Assembly: GCA_951812805.1 (NCBI GenBank)
Contig: CATOSZ010000003.1
Coordinates: forward strand, 1,628,557 to 1,692,556
Source of the DNA: an uncultured Alphaproteobacteria bacterium
GTDB taxonomy: Bacteria > Pseudomonadota > Alphaproteobacteria > GCA-2731375
Direction: 5' to 3'
DNA length: 64,000 nt
Shown: positions 37,901-47,446 of the stretch, piece after piece
Numbering within the stretch: the first letter of the stretch is position 1
Layout of the letters: each line of letters begins with the position of its first letter
The notes under the pieces: generated by a model
Told to the model about the DNA's origin: nothing
What the model saw: only the letters and a program-made list of their open reading frames with translations
Databases searched by the model: none
Made by a program: the position numbers and the translations under genes

Positions 37901-39200
37901 CTAGGCGGGCGATCGCCTCGGCGGCCTCGATCTCGCGTGCCTCCAGGGCCGGGCCGCCGAGCTTGTGATAGCCGCCGAAGTGGCCGGCGACGACGACGCC
38001 GTCGACCTCGGGCGCCGCTAGGCAGACGTCGAGCACGGCGGGCAGGGCGGCGGGTTCGCTCTCGACGACGCCGGCGAAGTCGACCGGGTTGGCGATGCCG
38101 GCGCGGGGCGGCAGCAGGGCGGCGAGCCGGCGGCGGGTGGCGGCACGGAACGGCGGCACCGCGAGGGCGGAAAGGCCGAGCGCGTCGGCGAGGACCGTCG
38201 CATGGCCGCCGCCGTCCGAAATCAGGGCCAGCCGGTCGCCGTCGAGCCGGGTGCCGTGGGCCAGCGCCGAGGCCAGGTCCCAGGCCGCCTCGATGTTGGC
38301 CGGCCGGTGGATACCGCCCTGGGCCAGCGCCGCGTCGGCGATGCGATCGGCGCCGGCGAGCGTGCCGGTATGACTGAGCGCGGCGCGCCGCCCCGCCTCC
38401 GAGCGACCGGGTTTCACCAGCACGATCGGCGTCGTGGTGGTGCGGGCGAGATCGACCAGCCGGCGCCCGTCGCCCGCGGCGAAGCCTTCGAGATAGGCGA
38501 GCACGACGCGGGTCCCGGCATCCGCCAGCGCGTCCTCAATCAGCTCCACCGGGCCGATATCGGCGGCATTGCCGATGGTCACCTGGCGGCGGAAGCCGAG
38601 GCCGCGTTCCCGCGCGTGTTGGGAGAAGTCCAGCAGCAGATTGCCACTTTGCGAAACCAGGGAGATCGGTCCGCGCGGGACCGCGTCGCCGCCGAGGTTC
38701 AGGTTGCTCGTCGCGTCGAACAGGCCGGCGCAGTTGGGCCCGAGCAGGCGGCCGCCCGCGGCGCGGTAGGCTGCGACCATCCGTGCCTCGATCCGTTTGC
38801 CCCGCGCGTCGACCTCGCCGAAGCCGGCGGAGATGCAGACGACACCCGGAATGCCACGCTTCGCGCAGTCCGCCAGGGTCGCCGGCACCGCCGCGGTCGG
38901 CACCACGAGGACGGCGAGGTCGACCGGGTCGGGCACGTCGAGGACGCTGCGATAGGCGGTGAGGCCGCGCAACGCGTCGGCCCGGGGGTGTACGGGATGG
39001 ATCGCACCGGCAAAGCCGTCTTCGACCAGACTGCGGTAGCGCCGCCCGCCGAGCTTGGTCGGATCCTCCGTCGCGCCGACGAAGGCGACGCCCCGCGGGC
39101 GGAAGAAGGCGTCGAGCGCGCTCGTCATCTCGGGATCGTGCTATTCATCTGCGTCATGACCGCAGTCTAAGACCACGTCCGCCCGGGAGGGAAACAGCCC

Positions 39201-39827
39201 ATGACCCTGGATATCGTCGGTGCCGGCTTCGGGCGCACAGGCACGCTCTCCATGCAGGCGGCGCTGGAGCAGCTCGGCTTCGAGCGCTGTTATCACATGA
39301 TGGAAGTCTCCAAGACGCCGTCGCACGCAGAGCAATGGCACCGCGCGGCGAAGGGCGAGGCGGTCGATTGGGATGCCCTGCTGGCTGGCTACCGGGCGAC
39401 GGTCGATTGGCCGGCCTGTTCTTTCTGGCGCGAGCTGGCGGCCCGCTATCCCCACGCCAAGGTTCTGCTGACGGTGCGGCCGGCGGAACGCTGGTACCGG
39501 TCCATGGCCTCGACGATCTACATATCGATGAACCGGCCGCCGCCGGCGGACGATCCGGCGACGCAGGTCCGGCGCGCCATGGCGCGGGAATTGATCCTCG
39601 AGCGCACCTTCGGCGGCCGCTTCGAGGACGAGGCGCACGCGATTTCCGTCTACGAGGCGCATATCGCCGAAGTCCGCCGCGAGGTGCCGGCGGAGCGGCT
39701 GGTCGTCTACGAGACCGGCAGCGGCTGGGAACCGCTCTGTGCCGGTCTCGGCGTGCCGGTGCCGGACACGCCTTTTCCCCACGTCAACACGACCGCGGAG
39801 TTCCGCGCGAAATACGAATTCGACTAG
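39201..39827 (+). CDS. Sulfotransferase-like P-loop protein
   Basis: The 208-residue protein has the 5'-phosphosulfate-binding loop VGAGFGRTGTLSMQAALEQLGF near the start, CYHM after it, and KVLLTVRPAERWYRSMAST, the 3'-phosphate-binding region. This is the bacterial sulfotransferase-family form often found in Rhodospirillales; its acceptor is unknown. It diverges from the broken acyl-CoA synthetase and ends 1 bp from the convergent znuB gene. Confidence 0.85.
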   Translation: MTLDIVGAGFGRTGTLSMQAALEQLGFERCYHMMEVSKTPSHAEQWHRAAKGEAVDWDALLAGYRATVDWPACSFWRELAARYPHAKVLLTVRPAERWYRSMASTIYISMNRPPPADDPATQVRRAMARELILERTFGGRFEDEAHAISVYEAHIAEVRREVPAERLVVYETGSGWEPLCAGLGVPVPDTPFPHVNTTAEFRAKYEFD

Positions 39828-39828
39828 G

Positions 39829-40626
39829 TCAGGGTCGCGCGCGCCGCCGGACCGGCAGCAGGGCCAGGGCGAAGAACAGCGCGGCGGCGACCACGATCGA
39901 GGGCCCCGTCGGGGTGTCGAGCTGGAGCGAGCCGGCGAGGCCGGCGACCACGGCGAGGGCACCGATCACGGCGGCCCAGAGCGCCATTGCCTCCGGCGTC
40001 GTCGCCAGGCGGCGGGCCGTCGCCGCGGGAATGATCAGCAGCGCGGTGATCAGCAGGATGCCGACCAGCTTCATCGCCAGCGCGATGACGACGGCGATCA
40101 GCAGCATGAAGGCGAGGCGGACGCGGAATGTCGGCACACCCTCGGCACGGGCGAGGTCCTCGTGCACCGTCGCCGCCAGCAGCGGTCGCCAGATCCACAG
40201 CAGTACCGCCAGCACCGCGAGGCCGCCGCCGCCGATCCAGGCGAGATCCGCCATCGTCACCGCCAGGATGTCGCCGAACAGAAAGCCCATCAGATCGAGG
40301 CGCAGCCAGGCCATCAGGCCGATCACCACGAGACCGAGGGAGAGCGCGGCGTGACTGAGGATACCGAGCAGGGTATCGGAGGCGAGCCAGGCCCGTTCCT
40401 GCAAGGCGAGGAGGAGGAGGGCGATCGCCACGGTCACGCAGACCACGCCCAGGATCGGATGCAGGTCCAGCAGAAAGCCCAGCGCGACGCCGAGCAGGGC
40501 CGAATGCGCCATGGTATCGCCGAAATAGGCCATGCGGCGCCAGACCACGAAACAGCCGAGCGGCCCGGCGACCAGCGCGACGGCGATGCCGGCGAGCCCG
40601 GCGCGCAGGATGAAATCCTCCACCAT
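39829..40626 (-). CDS. znuB: Zinc ABC transporter permease ZnuB
   Basis: The 265-residue permease (MVEDFILRAGLAGIAVALVAGPLGCFVVWRRMAYFGDTMAHSALLG...) has about eight helices and the conserved FGDTMAHSALLGVALG stretch of metal-type ABC permeases. It takes up Zn2+ with ZnuC and ZnuA. Its start shares one base with the ZnuC stop (TGATG). Confidence 0.95.
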   Translation of the reverse strand: MVEDFILRAGLAGIAVALVAGPLGCFVVWRRMAYFGDTMAHSALLGVALGFLLDLHPILGVVCVTVAIALLLLALQERAWLASDTLLGILSHAALSLGLVVIGLMAWLRLDLMGFLFGDILAVTMADLAWIGGGGLAVLAVLLWIWRPLLAATVHEDLARAEGVPTFRVRLAFMLLIAVVIALAMKLVGILLITALLIIPAATARRLATTPEAMALWAAVIGALAVVAGLAGSLQLDTPTGPSIVVAAALFFALALLPVRRRARP

Positions 40627-41384
40627 CAGGCCGCCCCGTCGGCCTCGAGTGGCACGACCTCGCCCGCGTGATCATGGTCGTGGTCGTGATGGTGGGAATA
40701 GATCGCCAGCGCCTCCGCCGCGCGGGCGCCGAACAGGCGGACATACTCGGGATCGCGCGCCACCGAGCGGGCGCTGCCGGCGCAGCAGACATGGTGGTTC
40801 AGGCAGACGACATGGTCCGTCGCCGCCATGACCAGGTGCAGGTCGTGGCTTACCATCAGGACGCCGCAGCCGCGCCGGCTGCGCAACGCGGCGATCAGTT
40901 CGTAAAGCGCCGCCTCGCCGGCGAAATCGACCCCCTGCACCGGCTCGTCCAGGACCAGCAGGTCGGGATCGAGAAGCAGGCAACGGGCGAGCAGCACCCG
41001 CTGCAGCTCGCCGCCCGACAGCGTCTGCACCGGCGCGTCGATCAGCCGGGCGACGTCGACCTCGTCCAGCGCGGCCCGGACCGCCTCGCGTGGCCGGCGC
41101 ACGGTCAGCGTCATCAGCCGGGCCACTGTGATCGGCAGGATGGGATCGATATGCAGGCGTTGCGGCAGATAGCCGACCCTCAGGCCGTCGCGCCGGCGGA
41201 CCCGGCCCGCACTCGGATCGAGCAGGCCCAGCAGCAGCTTCAACAGGGTGGTCTTGCCCGCCCCGTTGGGGCCGATGAGGGTGATGATTTCCCCCGCGGC
41301 GACGGTGAGATCGACGGCATCGATCAGCCGTCGGCCGCCGAGCTCGAAGCTGAGGTCCCGCGCCTCGAGCAGCGTCTCCGCCAT
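40626..41384 (-). CDS. znuC: Zinc ABC transporter ATPase ZnuC
   Basis: The 252-residue ATPase has Walker A GPNGAGKTT, signature LSGGELQR and Walker B LLVLDEPVQGVD. Its C-terminus carries a histidine/aspartate run (SHHHDHDHDHAG), a likely zinc-binding tail that is unusual in length for the ATPase. The ATG at 41382-41384 shares one base with the zur stop, so zur-znuC-znuB are coupled. Confidence 0.96.
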   Translation of the reverse strand: MAETLLEARDLSFELGGRRLIDAVDLTVAAGEIITLIGPNGAGKTTLLKLLLGLLDPSAGRVRRRDGLRVGYLPQRLHIDPILPITVARLMTLTVRRPREAVRAALDEVDVARLIDAPVQTLSGGELQRVLLARCLLLDPDLLVLDEPVQGVDFAGEAALYELIAALRSRRGCGVLMVSHDLHLVMAATDHVVCLNHHVCCAGSARSVARDPEYVRLFGARAAEALAIYSHHHDHDHDHAGEVVPLEADGAA

Positions 41385-41872
41385 CACGTCGCCGCCCGCC
41401 GGCATTCGGCGCAGGTGCCGGCGATTTCGACGAGCGGCATGGCCACCTCGAAGCCGACATGCGCGGCCGCCTCGGCGATCCGCGCCTCGACACCCGGATC
41501 CGCCAGCTCGCCGATGGCGCCGCAGTCGTGGCAGATCAGGAACTGCGCGCCGTGCTCCGCGCCCGCCTGGGGACAGCTGACATAGGCGTTCAGGCTCGCC
41601 AGGCGATGGACCAGGCCCTGGCTCATGAGGAAATCGAGGGCGCGGTAGACCGTGATCGGCGCCGGTCGTCCGCCGTCCGCCGCCAGGCGGTCGATGATGT
41701 CGTAGGCGCCGATCGCCGCATGGCTCTCGGCGACGATTTCCAGAACCCGGCGCCGCCGCGGGGTCAGCCGGGCCCGGCGCTGCCGGCACAACCGCTCCGC
41801 CGCCGTCAGGATCTCGTCGAGGCAATGGCGATGGTCGTGGTCGGCGCTGGGGAAGGTGTGCGGGCGGGGCAT
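41384..41872 (-). CDS. zur: Zinc uptake regulator Zur (Fur family)
   Basis: The 162-residue Fur-family repressor has the DNA-binding winged helix (LTPRRRRVLEIVAESHAAIGAYDIIDRL, ITVYRALDFL) and zinc ligands including CHDCG and CAEC near the C-terminus. It begins with a His/Asp-rich stretch (DHDHRHCLDE). The ATG at 41870-41872 lies 25 bp from its predicted transcript start. It heads znuCB and faces znuA, with the Zur box between them. Confidence 0.95.
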   Translation of the reverse strand: MPRPHTFPSADHDHRHCLDEILTAAERLCRQRRARLTPRRRRVLEIVAESHAAIGAYDIIDRLAADGGRPAPITVYRALDFLMSQGLVHRLASLNAYVSCPQAGAEHGAQFLICHDCGAIGELADPGVEARIAEAAAHVGFEVAMPLVEIAGTCAECRRAAT

Positions 41873-41896
41873 GGCTTTGAGCTCACTTCCGTGCGG

Positions 41897-41932
41897 TTGA
41901 CATGTTATACTGTAACAGAATATCTGTCGCAA
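41897..41932. promoter_or_regulatory. Zur box overlapping face-to-face zur and znuA promoters
   Basis: The palindrome TGTTATA-c-TGTAACA (41903-41917) matches the known Zur-box type. For znuA (plus), TTGACA (41897-41902) is 17 bp from ATATCT (41920-41925). For zur (minus), TTGCGA (41927-41932) is 17 bp from TATAAC (41904-41909). The Zur site thus lies inside both promoters, and zinc-bound Zur would shut both. Confidence 0.8.
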
Positions 41933-41960
41933 CACACCGTAACCCGAGAAGGAGACACGG

Positions 41961-42899
41961 GTGTCGAAGCGCGTATCAGGTTTGTTGGCCGGGGTTATGC
42001 TCTGGCTTGGCTCCGGTTTCGCGCAGGCCGGCGAGGCGCCCCGGGTCGCGGTGTCGATCAAGCCGATCCATGCCCTGGTCGCCGGTGTGATGGGCGGTGT
42101 CGGCGAGCCGGCGCTGCTGGTCCCGGGCGGCGCTTCGCCGCATGGCCACGCCATGCGTCCCTCCGAGGCCCGCGCCCTGCACGGCGCCGACATCGTCTTC
42201 TGGATCGGACACGAGCTGGAGAGTTTCCTGGAACGCCCGCTCGCCGGGGTCGCCGAGACGACCCGCGTCGTCGCCCTCTCCGAGATCGACGGCATCGAGC
42301 CGCTGGCCTTTCGCGAGGGCGACGTCGGTGCGAAGCACGAGGGTCATGATCACGACCACCACGTGCACGAAGACGGCGCCCGGGACATGCATCTCTGGCT
42401 CGACCCGACCAACGCCGAGGTCATGCTGCGCCACATCGTCGACCGCCTGGGCGTCTTCGATCCCGCCAACAAGGCGGCATACGAGGCGAACGGCAGCGTC
42501 ATCGGTCTGCGCTTGAAGCAGCTCGACCAGCACCTTCGCCGCCAGCTCGCGCCGCTCGCCGCGCGGCCCTATGTCGTGTTCCACGACGCCTATCAGTATC
42601 TCGAACGCCGCTATGGGTTGCGACCGCTTGCCAGCATCACCGTCCACCCCGAACGCCGGCCGGGCGCGGCGACGGTCCGCGACGTGCGCCGGGCGATCCG
42701 CGAGGACGGTGCCGTCTGCGTCTTCACCGAGCCGCAATTCCGCCCGGCGGTGATCGAGACGCTCGTCGCCGGCACCGGCGTGAAACTCGGCGAGCTGGAT
42801 CCCATGGGCGCCGCCGTGCCGCCCGGGCCCGAGGCCTATTTCACGATGATGCGCGATCTTTCGCGCGCCCTGACCGGCTGCCTCGCGCCCGCCGGGTGA
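41961..42899 (+). CDS. znuA: Zinc-binding periplasmic protein ZnuA
   Basis: The 312-residue protein has a signal peptide (LLAGVMLWLGSGFAQA), metal ligands typical of cluster A-I proteins (IHALVAGVMGGVG, the ASPHGHAMRPSEA His, the DMHLWLDP His, and a later His and Asp) and a His-rich flexible loop (HEGHDHDHHVHEDG) that loads zinc. The start is a GTG at 41961 preceded by AAGGAGA. It delivers Zn2+ to ZnuBC. Confidence 0.96.
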   Translation: MSKRVSGLLAGVMLWLGSGFAQAGEAPRVAVSIKPIHALVAGVMGGVGEPALLVPGGASPHGHAMRPSEARALHGADIVFWIGHELESFLERPLAGVAETTRVVALSEIDGIEPLAFREGDVGAKHEGHDHDHHVHEDGARDMHLWLDPTNAEVMLRHIVDRLGVFDPANKAAYEANGSVIGLRLKQLDQHLRRQLAPLAARPYVVFHDAYQYLERRYGLRPLASITVHPERRPGAATVRDVRRAIREDGAVCVFTEPQFRPAVIETLVAGTGVKLGELDPMGAAVPPGPEAYFTMMRDLSRALTGCLAPAG

Positions 42900-42951
42900 T
42901 CCGCCGGCGGGCGTGCTATCTTCCGGGCGAGCGAAACGGGGAGGAAGAGGC

Positions 42952-43713
42952 ATGTATGGCTGGCGCGCGCGGATCGGACTGCTGGTCCCCTCGATCAACA
43001 CCATCATGGAGCCGGAGGTCCAGCGCACCGCCCCCGATGGGGTAACGGTGCATTCCGCCCGCATCGCGACACCGCGCGAAGGCACCGCGGAAGCCCTGTT
43101 GGGGATGGAGGCGGCGAGCCTGGAGGCCTGCCGCCTGGTCGCGCAGACCGAGCCGGACGTGGTGATCTACGGTTGTACCAGCGGCAGCTTCTACGAAGGT
43201 CCGGCCTATGAGGCCGGCATCCGCCGTCAGCTGGCCGAAATCGCCGGCTGCCCCGTGGTGGCGACGGCGGGGGCCATGGCGCTCGCGCTTCGTGCGATGA
43301 ATATCGCCAGCGTTTCGGTCGTCACGCCCTATGTCGCCGAGACCAACCGCCGCCTGGAAGCCTTCCTCGCCGCCGAGGGGATCGAGGTCCGGGGCCTGCG
43401 TACCTTCGACATGCTGGACATGTACGACCATGCGAAGATCCAGCCAGGGGAGGTCTACCGCGAAGCCCGCGCGGCCATGGCCGACGATGCCGAGGCGGTC
43501 TTCATCTCCTGCACCCAAGTGCGCGCCCTCGAGGTCGTCGAGCTTTTGGAGCGCGACGGCGGCAGGCCGGTGATCTCCGCCAACCAGGCCACGCTCTGGG
43601 AAGCCTACCGGCGCATGGGCGTCGACCCCGACCTGAAATCGCACGGCCGGCTGCTGGCCGAAATGCCCGATCTGCCGCCCGTGGCCGACGAGACCCGCGC
43701 CGCCGCCGAATGA
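42952..43713 (+). CDS. Asp/Glu racemase-superfamily protein (maleate isomerase or hydantoin racemase-like)
   Basis: The 253-residue protein starts RIGLLVPSINTIMEPE, as in maleate isomerases and arylmalonate decarboxylases, and carries two active-site cysteines: C75 in IYGCTSGSF and C187 in FISCTQVRAL. A racemase/isomerase mechanism with both Cys is likely. The ATG at 42952 is preceded by GGGGAGGAAGAGG. It overlaps the HyuA gene by 4 bp (ATGA). Next to hydantoinase genes, a hydantoin racemase role is plausible; maleate isomerase is the main alternative. Confidence 0.82.
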   Translation: MYGWRARIGLLVPSINTIMEPEVQRTAPDGVTVHSARIATPREGTAEALLGMEAASLEACRLVAQTEPDVVIYGCTSGSFYEGPAYEAGIRRQLAEIAGCPVVATAGAMALALRAMNIASVSVVTPYVAETNRRLEAFLAAEGIEVRGLRTFDMLDMYDHAKIQPGEVYREARAAMADDAEAVFISCTQVRALEVVELLERDGGRPVISANQATLWEAYRRMGVDPDLKSHGRLLAEMPDLPPVADETRAAAE

Positions 43714-45755
43714 GCGGGGCCTCGATAGCCATCGGCATCGACACCGGCGGCACCTTCACCGATCTGGTCGCCTACGACGCCGCGCGCGGGCGCCATGCGC
43801 GCCACAAGCTCGCCAGCACCGGCGAAGATCCCTCGGCCGCCATTCTCGCCGGCATCGAGGCGGTGCTGGCCGCGCTGGATGGCGCGGCCGGCGATATCGC
43901 CTATGTCGGACACGGCACCACGGTGGCGACCAACGCGGTGCTCGAGGGCACCGTCGCGCGGACCGGCATGATCACCACGCGCGGCTTTCGCGACGTGGTC
44001 GAGATCGCCCGCCAGCGCCGCCCGCATTTCTTCAACCTGGAAGTCGCCAAGCCGCGCCCCGCCGCCCCGCGCGAATGCCGGCTGGAGGTCGCCGGCCGCC
44101 TGGCCGAGGACGGCACGGAGGTCGAGCCGCTGGACGAGGCCGGTGTCGAGGCGGCCGTCGAAGCGCTGCGGCGGGACGGGGTCGAGGCCGTCGCCGTCTG
44201 TTTCCTGCACAGCTACGCCGATCCCGCCCACGAACGGCGCGCGGCGGAGATCGTCCGCGACCGTTGGCCCGACGTCCCGGTCACCACCTCCGTCGAGGTA
44301 CTGGCGGAACTGCGCGAGTTCGAGCGTTTCGCGACGACGATGATGAACGCCAGCCTGCTGCCGGTGATGGATCGCTACCTCTCCCGCTTCGAGACGGGGT
44401 GCCGCGCGCTTGGAATCGCCGCACCGCCCAAGGTCATGCAGTCGAACGGCGGTGCCGTGTCGGCCGGTGCGGTGCGCCGCCTGCCGGTCAACACGCTCTT
44501 TTCCGGGCCGGCCGGCGGCGTCGTCGCCAGCCAGCGCCTGGGGGCGGCGATGGGCGAGGGCAATTTGCTGACCTTCGACATGGGCGGCACCTCGACCGAC
44601 GTCTCGCTGATCCGCGACGGCCGGCCGGCGACCCGGAACGAACGGATGATGGCCGGATGGCCGGTCAGGGCCCGCACCCTGGACATCCACACCATCGGCG
44701 CCGGCGGCGGCTCGATCGCCTGGATCGATCCGGGCGGCCTGCTGAAGGTGGGACCGGAAAGCGCCGGCGCCGCGCCCGGCCCCGCCGGCTACGGCCGGGG
44801 CGGCACGCGGGCGACGGTGACCGACGCCAACATCGTGCTCGGCCGCCTCAATCCCGTAAGCCTGCTGGACGGCCGCATGGCGGTGCATGCCGACAAGGCG
44901 CTGGCCGCCGTCGACGCGCTGGCCGGTCCCCTCGGCCTCGACGCGACCCGCGCGGCCGCCGGCATCGTCGATATCGTCAACGCCAACATGATGGGCGCGG
45001 TCCGTGTCGTCTCCGTCGAACAGGGGGAGGATCCGCGCGACAACGTCCTGGTCGCTTTCGGCGGCGCCGGGCCCCTGCACGCGACGGAGATCGCGGCTGA
45101 GCTCGGGATCCGCCGGATCCTGGTGCCGCGCAGCCCCGGCCTGTTCTCCGCGGCCGGCCTGTTGCACGCCGAAACCCGGGGGGACTTCTCGCTGACCCGG
45201 ATCCTCGCGGCTGAGGCCGGATCGCTCGCGGCGTTGAACGCGGGCCTCGCCGAGCTCGCCCGGCGGGGCGAGGACTGGCGGGCGGGCGAGGGCCTGGACG
45301 AGACGGCGGTCCGGGACTGGCGCGTCGACATGCGCTACCGGGGACAATCCTTCGAACTCGACGTGCAAATCGCGCAAGGCCGGCTCGATGCCGACGGCCT
45401 GGCGCGGGCGCTGGCGGATTTTCATGCCCGCCACCTGGCGGTCAACGGCTACCAGGTGCCCGACGGCACGGTGGAGATCGTGACGCTCCGCCACGCGCTG
45501 GCCGCCGCCAGGCCGCCGGTGCCGGCCGAAGCTTCGACGAGCGGTGCGGCGGGTGGCAGCGAAGCGCGCCCGGTCTGGTTTCCGGCGACCGGCTTCGTCG
45601 AGACGCCGGTCCACGCCCGCCGGGCGCTGGCGCCCGGGCAGCGCCTTACAGGACCGCTCGTCATCGAGCAGATGGACACGACTACCCTGGTGCCGCCGGG
45701 CGCCGCGGTGACGGTACACGAGGGCGGCGATCTTCTGCTGGAGCTGGCACCATGA
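43710..45755 (+). CDS. hyuA: Hydantoinase/oxoprolinase subunit A
   Basis: The 681-residue protein has the actin-like ATPase fold: GIDTGGTFTDLVAYD at the start, GHGTTVATNAVLEG, the central FDMGGTSTDVSLI and VAFGGAGPLHATEIA near residue 450. With HyuB it forms ATP-dependent hydantoinases or 5-oxoprolinase-like enzymes. It overlaps the upstream and downstream genes by 4 bp each. Confidence 0.93.
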   Translation: MSGASIAIGIDTGGTFTDLVAYDAARGRHARHKLASTGEDPSAAILAGIEAVLAALDGAAGDIAYVGHGTTVATNAVLEGTVARTGMITTRGFRDVVEIARQRRPHFFNLEVAKPRPAAPRECRLEVAGRLAEDGTEVEPLDEAGVEAAVEALRRDGVEAVAVCFLHSYADPAHERRAAEIVRDRWPDVPVTTSVEVLAELREFERFATTMMNASLLPVMDRYLSRFETGCRALGIAAPPKVMQSNGGAVSAGAVRRLPVNTLFSGPAGGVVASQRLGAAMGEGNLLTFDMGGTSTDVSLIRDGRPATRNERMMAGWPVRARTLDIHTIGAGGGSIAWIDPGGLLKVGPESAGAAPGPAGYGRGGTRATVTDANIVLGRLNPVSLLDGRMAVHADKALAAVDALAGPLGLDATRAAAGIVDIVNANMMGAVRVVSVEQGEDPRDNVLVAFGGAGPLHATEIAAELGIRRILVPRSPGLFSAAGLLHAETRGDFSLTRILAAEAGSLAALNAGLAELARRGEDWRAGEGLDETAVRDWRVDMRYRGQSFELDVQIAQGRLDADGLARALADFHARHLAVNGYQVPDGTVEIVTLRHALAAARPPVPAEASTSGAAGGSEARPVWFPATGFVETPVHARRALAPGQRLTGPLVIEQMDTTTLVPPGAAVTVHEGGDLLLELAP

Positions 45756-47389
45756 CGGCTGCGGTCGACGCGATTACCACCGAGGTGATCTCCCGCCATG
45801 CCCTGGCGACGGCGGAGGAGATGGGCGCGGCGCTGATCCGCGCGGCCTATTCCCCCAATATCAAGGAGCGGCACGACTGCTCCGCCGCCGTGTTCGATGC
45901 CGCGGGCCGCGTCGTCGCCCAGGCCCATCACGTGCCGATCCATCTCGGCTCGATGATCGGTGCGATCGAGTTCATCCGGCAGCGCTTCGGCGACGAGGGC
46001 ATCCGTCCGGGCGACATGTTCCTGGCGAACGACCCCTACAACGGCGGCGGCACTCATCTGCCCGACATGAACATTGTCGCCCCGGTGTTTCGCCAGGGCC
46101 GCATCGCCGCCTTCGTCGCCTGCATCGCCCATCACGCCGACGTCGGCGGCATGGTGCCGGGGAGCGAGTCGGCCGCCTGCCAGAACATCTTCCAGGAAGG
46201 CCTGCGCCTGCCCGCCGTCCGCATCATGGCCGAGGGGGAGGTCGTCCAGGACATCGTCGAGATCGTGCTGTTGAACTCGCGCACCCCGGCGGAACGGCTG
46301 GGCGACCTGCGCGCGCAGCTCGCCGCCAACCGGGTCGGTCTCGCCGGCATGGATCGCCTGTTCGAGCGTCATGGCGAAGCCGTGGTCGAGGCCGCCTTCG
46401 CGGCCTATCTCGATTTCACCGAACGGCGCTTCCGCCGCGCCGTCGCCGCCCTGGCGCCCGGGCGATACCGGGCGGAGGATTTCCTCTCCGGCGACGATCC
46501 CGACCGGCCGGCCCGCATCGCCGTCGCCTTGGAGGTTTCGGGCGACAGCCTCGCCTTCGACTTCGCCGGCACGGCCGACCAGCTCGCCAGTGCCAACAAC
46601 GTGCCGCGCCAGGCCCTGCTCGCCACGGTCTACACCGTCGCCAAGGCCCTGCTCGACCCGGACGTGCCGGCGAACGCAGGCTATTTTCGCTCGATCGAAG
46701 TGCAGGCACCGGACGGCTCCCTCGTGGCGCCGCTTCCGCCGGCCGCCGTCGGCACCCGCAGCGTCTCCTGCGGGGTGGTCGGCGACGCGGTGACGGCAGC
46801 GTTGAGCCAGGCGATGCCCGGCGGCGAGATCGCCGGCGGCGGCCCACACCACCTGCTGACCTGGTCGGGCGTGGATCCGCGCACCGGCGGATATTTCGTG
46901 CACTACGAGACGGTCGCCGGCGCGCTCGGTGCGCATGCCCACCGCGACGGGATGGACGGGGTCCGCACGCTCGCCTCCGGCTCCGCCAACCTGCCGATCG
47001 AGGCGCTGGAACACGCCTATCCCCTGCGGATCGAACGCTATGCGCTGCGCGACGGCTCCGGCGGTGCGGGCGCCCATCATGGCGGGCGCGGTCTGATCCG
47101 CGACTACAGGGTGCTGGGCGAGGCGGTGACGGTGAGCCTGTCGGCCGAGCGTGAACAGGCCCCGGCGCAGGGCGTCGCCGGCGGGGGACCGGCGCGTTCC
47201 GGCCGCTTCGTCGTCGATCCGGGGACGCCAGGGGAAGCCCGCCATTCCTCCGGCACCCAGGAGCTGGCGATGGCGCCCGGCACCCTGCTTCGGGTCGAGA
47301 CGCCGGGCGGCGGCGGCCACGGGGCGCCCAGCGCCCGGCCGGACGATCTGCGGGAACGAGATCGCCGCGAGGGACGGGGCGGGGATTGA
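45752..47389 (+). CDS. hyuB: Hydantoinase/oxoprolinase subunit B
   Basis: The 545-residue protein shows the HyuB pattern: ALATAEEMGAALIRAAYSPNIKERHDCSAAVFD, DMFLANDPYNGGGTHLPDM, GGSGGAGAHHGGRG near the C-terminus and a late GGGGHGAP. With HyuA it hydrolyses hydantoin-like or lactam rings using ATP. A second HyuB-like gene without a HyuA neighbour is at 54195. Confidence 0.92.
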   Translation: MTAAVDAITTEVISRHALATAEEMGAALIRAAYSPNIKERHDCSAAVFDAAGRVVAQAHHVPIHLGSMIGAIEFIRQRFGDEGIRPGDMFLANDPYNGGGTHLPDMNIVAPVFRQGRIAAFVACIAHHADVGGMVPGSESAACQNIFQEGLRLPAVRIMAEGEVVQDIVEIVLLNSRTPAERLGDLRAQLAANRVGLAGMDRLFERHGEAVVEAAFAAYLDFTERRFRRAVAALAPGRYRAEDFLSGDDPDRPARIAVALEVSGDSLAFDFAGTADQLASANNVPRQALLATVYTVAKALLDPDVPANAGYFRSIEVQAPDGSLVAPLPPAAVGTRSVSCGVVGDAVTAALSQAMPGGEIAGGGPHHLLTWSGVDPRTGGYFVHYETVAGALGAHAHRDGMDGVRTLASGSANLPIEALEHAYPLRIERYALRDGSGGAGAHHGGRGLIRDYRVLGEAVTVSLSAEREQAPAQGVAGGGPARSGRFVVDPGTPGEARHSSGTQELAMAPGTLLRVETPGGGGHGAPSARPDDLRERDRREGRGGD

Positions 47390-47446
47390 AATCGGGCCGG
47401 ACCCTCCCCATTCACAATTGACCCGCCTGGGCGCAAGGAGAACATC

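Larger units (their letters stand above)
35502..39128 (-). pseudogene. NDP-forming acyl-CoA synthetase gene disrupted by an IS1182-type element
   Basis: The two halves are 37905-39128 (N-terminal CoA-binding and ligase-like domains: RPRGVAFVGATEDPTKLG, LLGPNCAGLFD, SLVSQSGNL, ALSHTGTLAGAD) and 35502-36356 (ATP-grasp: LTEPEARELLAASGIALP, KLIAPGLVHRSDVGGVRL, EIDLNPVFL). Deleting the element and one CTAG gives 2079 bp without a stop (692 residues) and restores EAIARLAAHSTKPLVV. The normal product would activate carboxylic acids with CoA. The gene starts 35 bp after the stop region of the broken TauD gene on the same strand, so both belonged to one unit. Confidence 0.93.
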
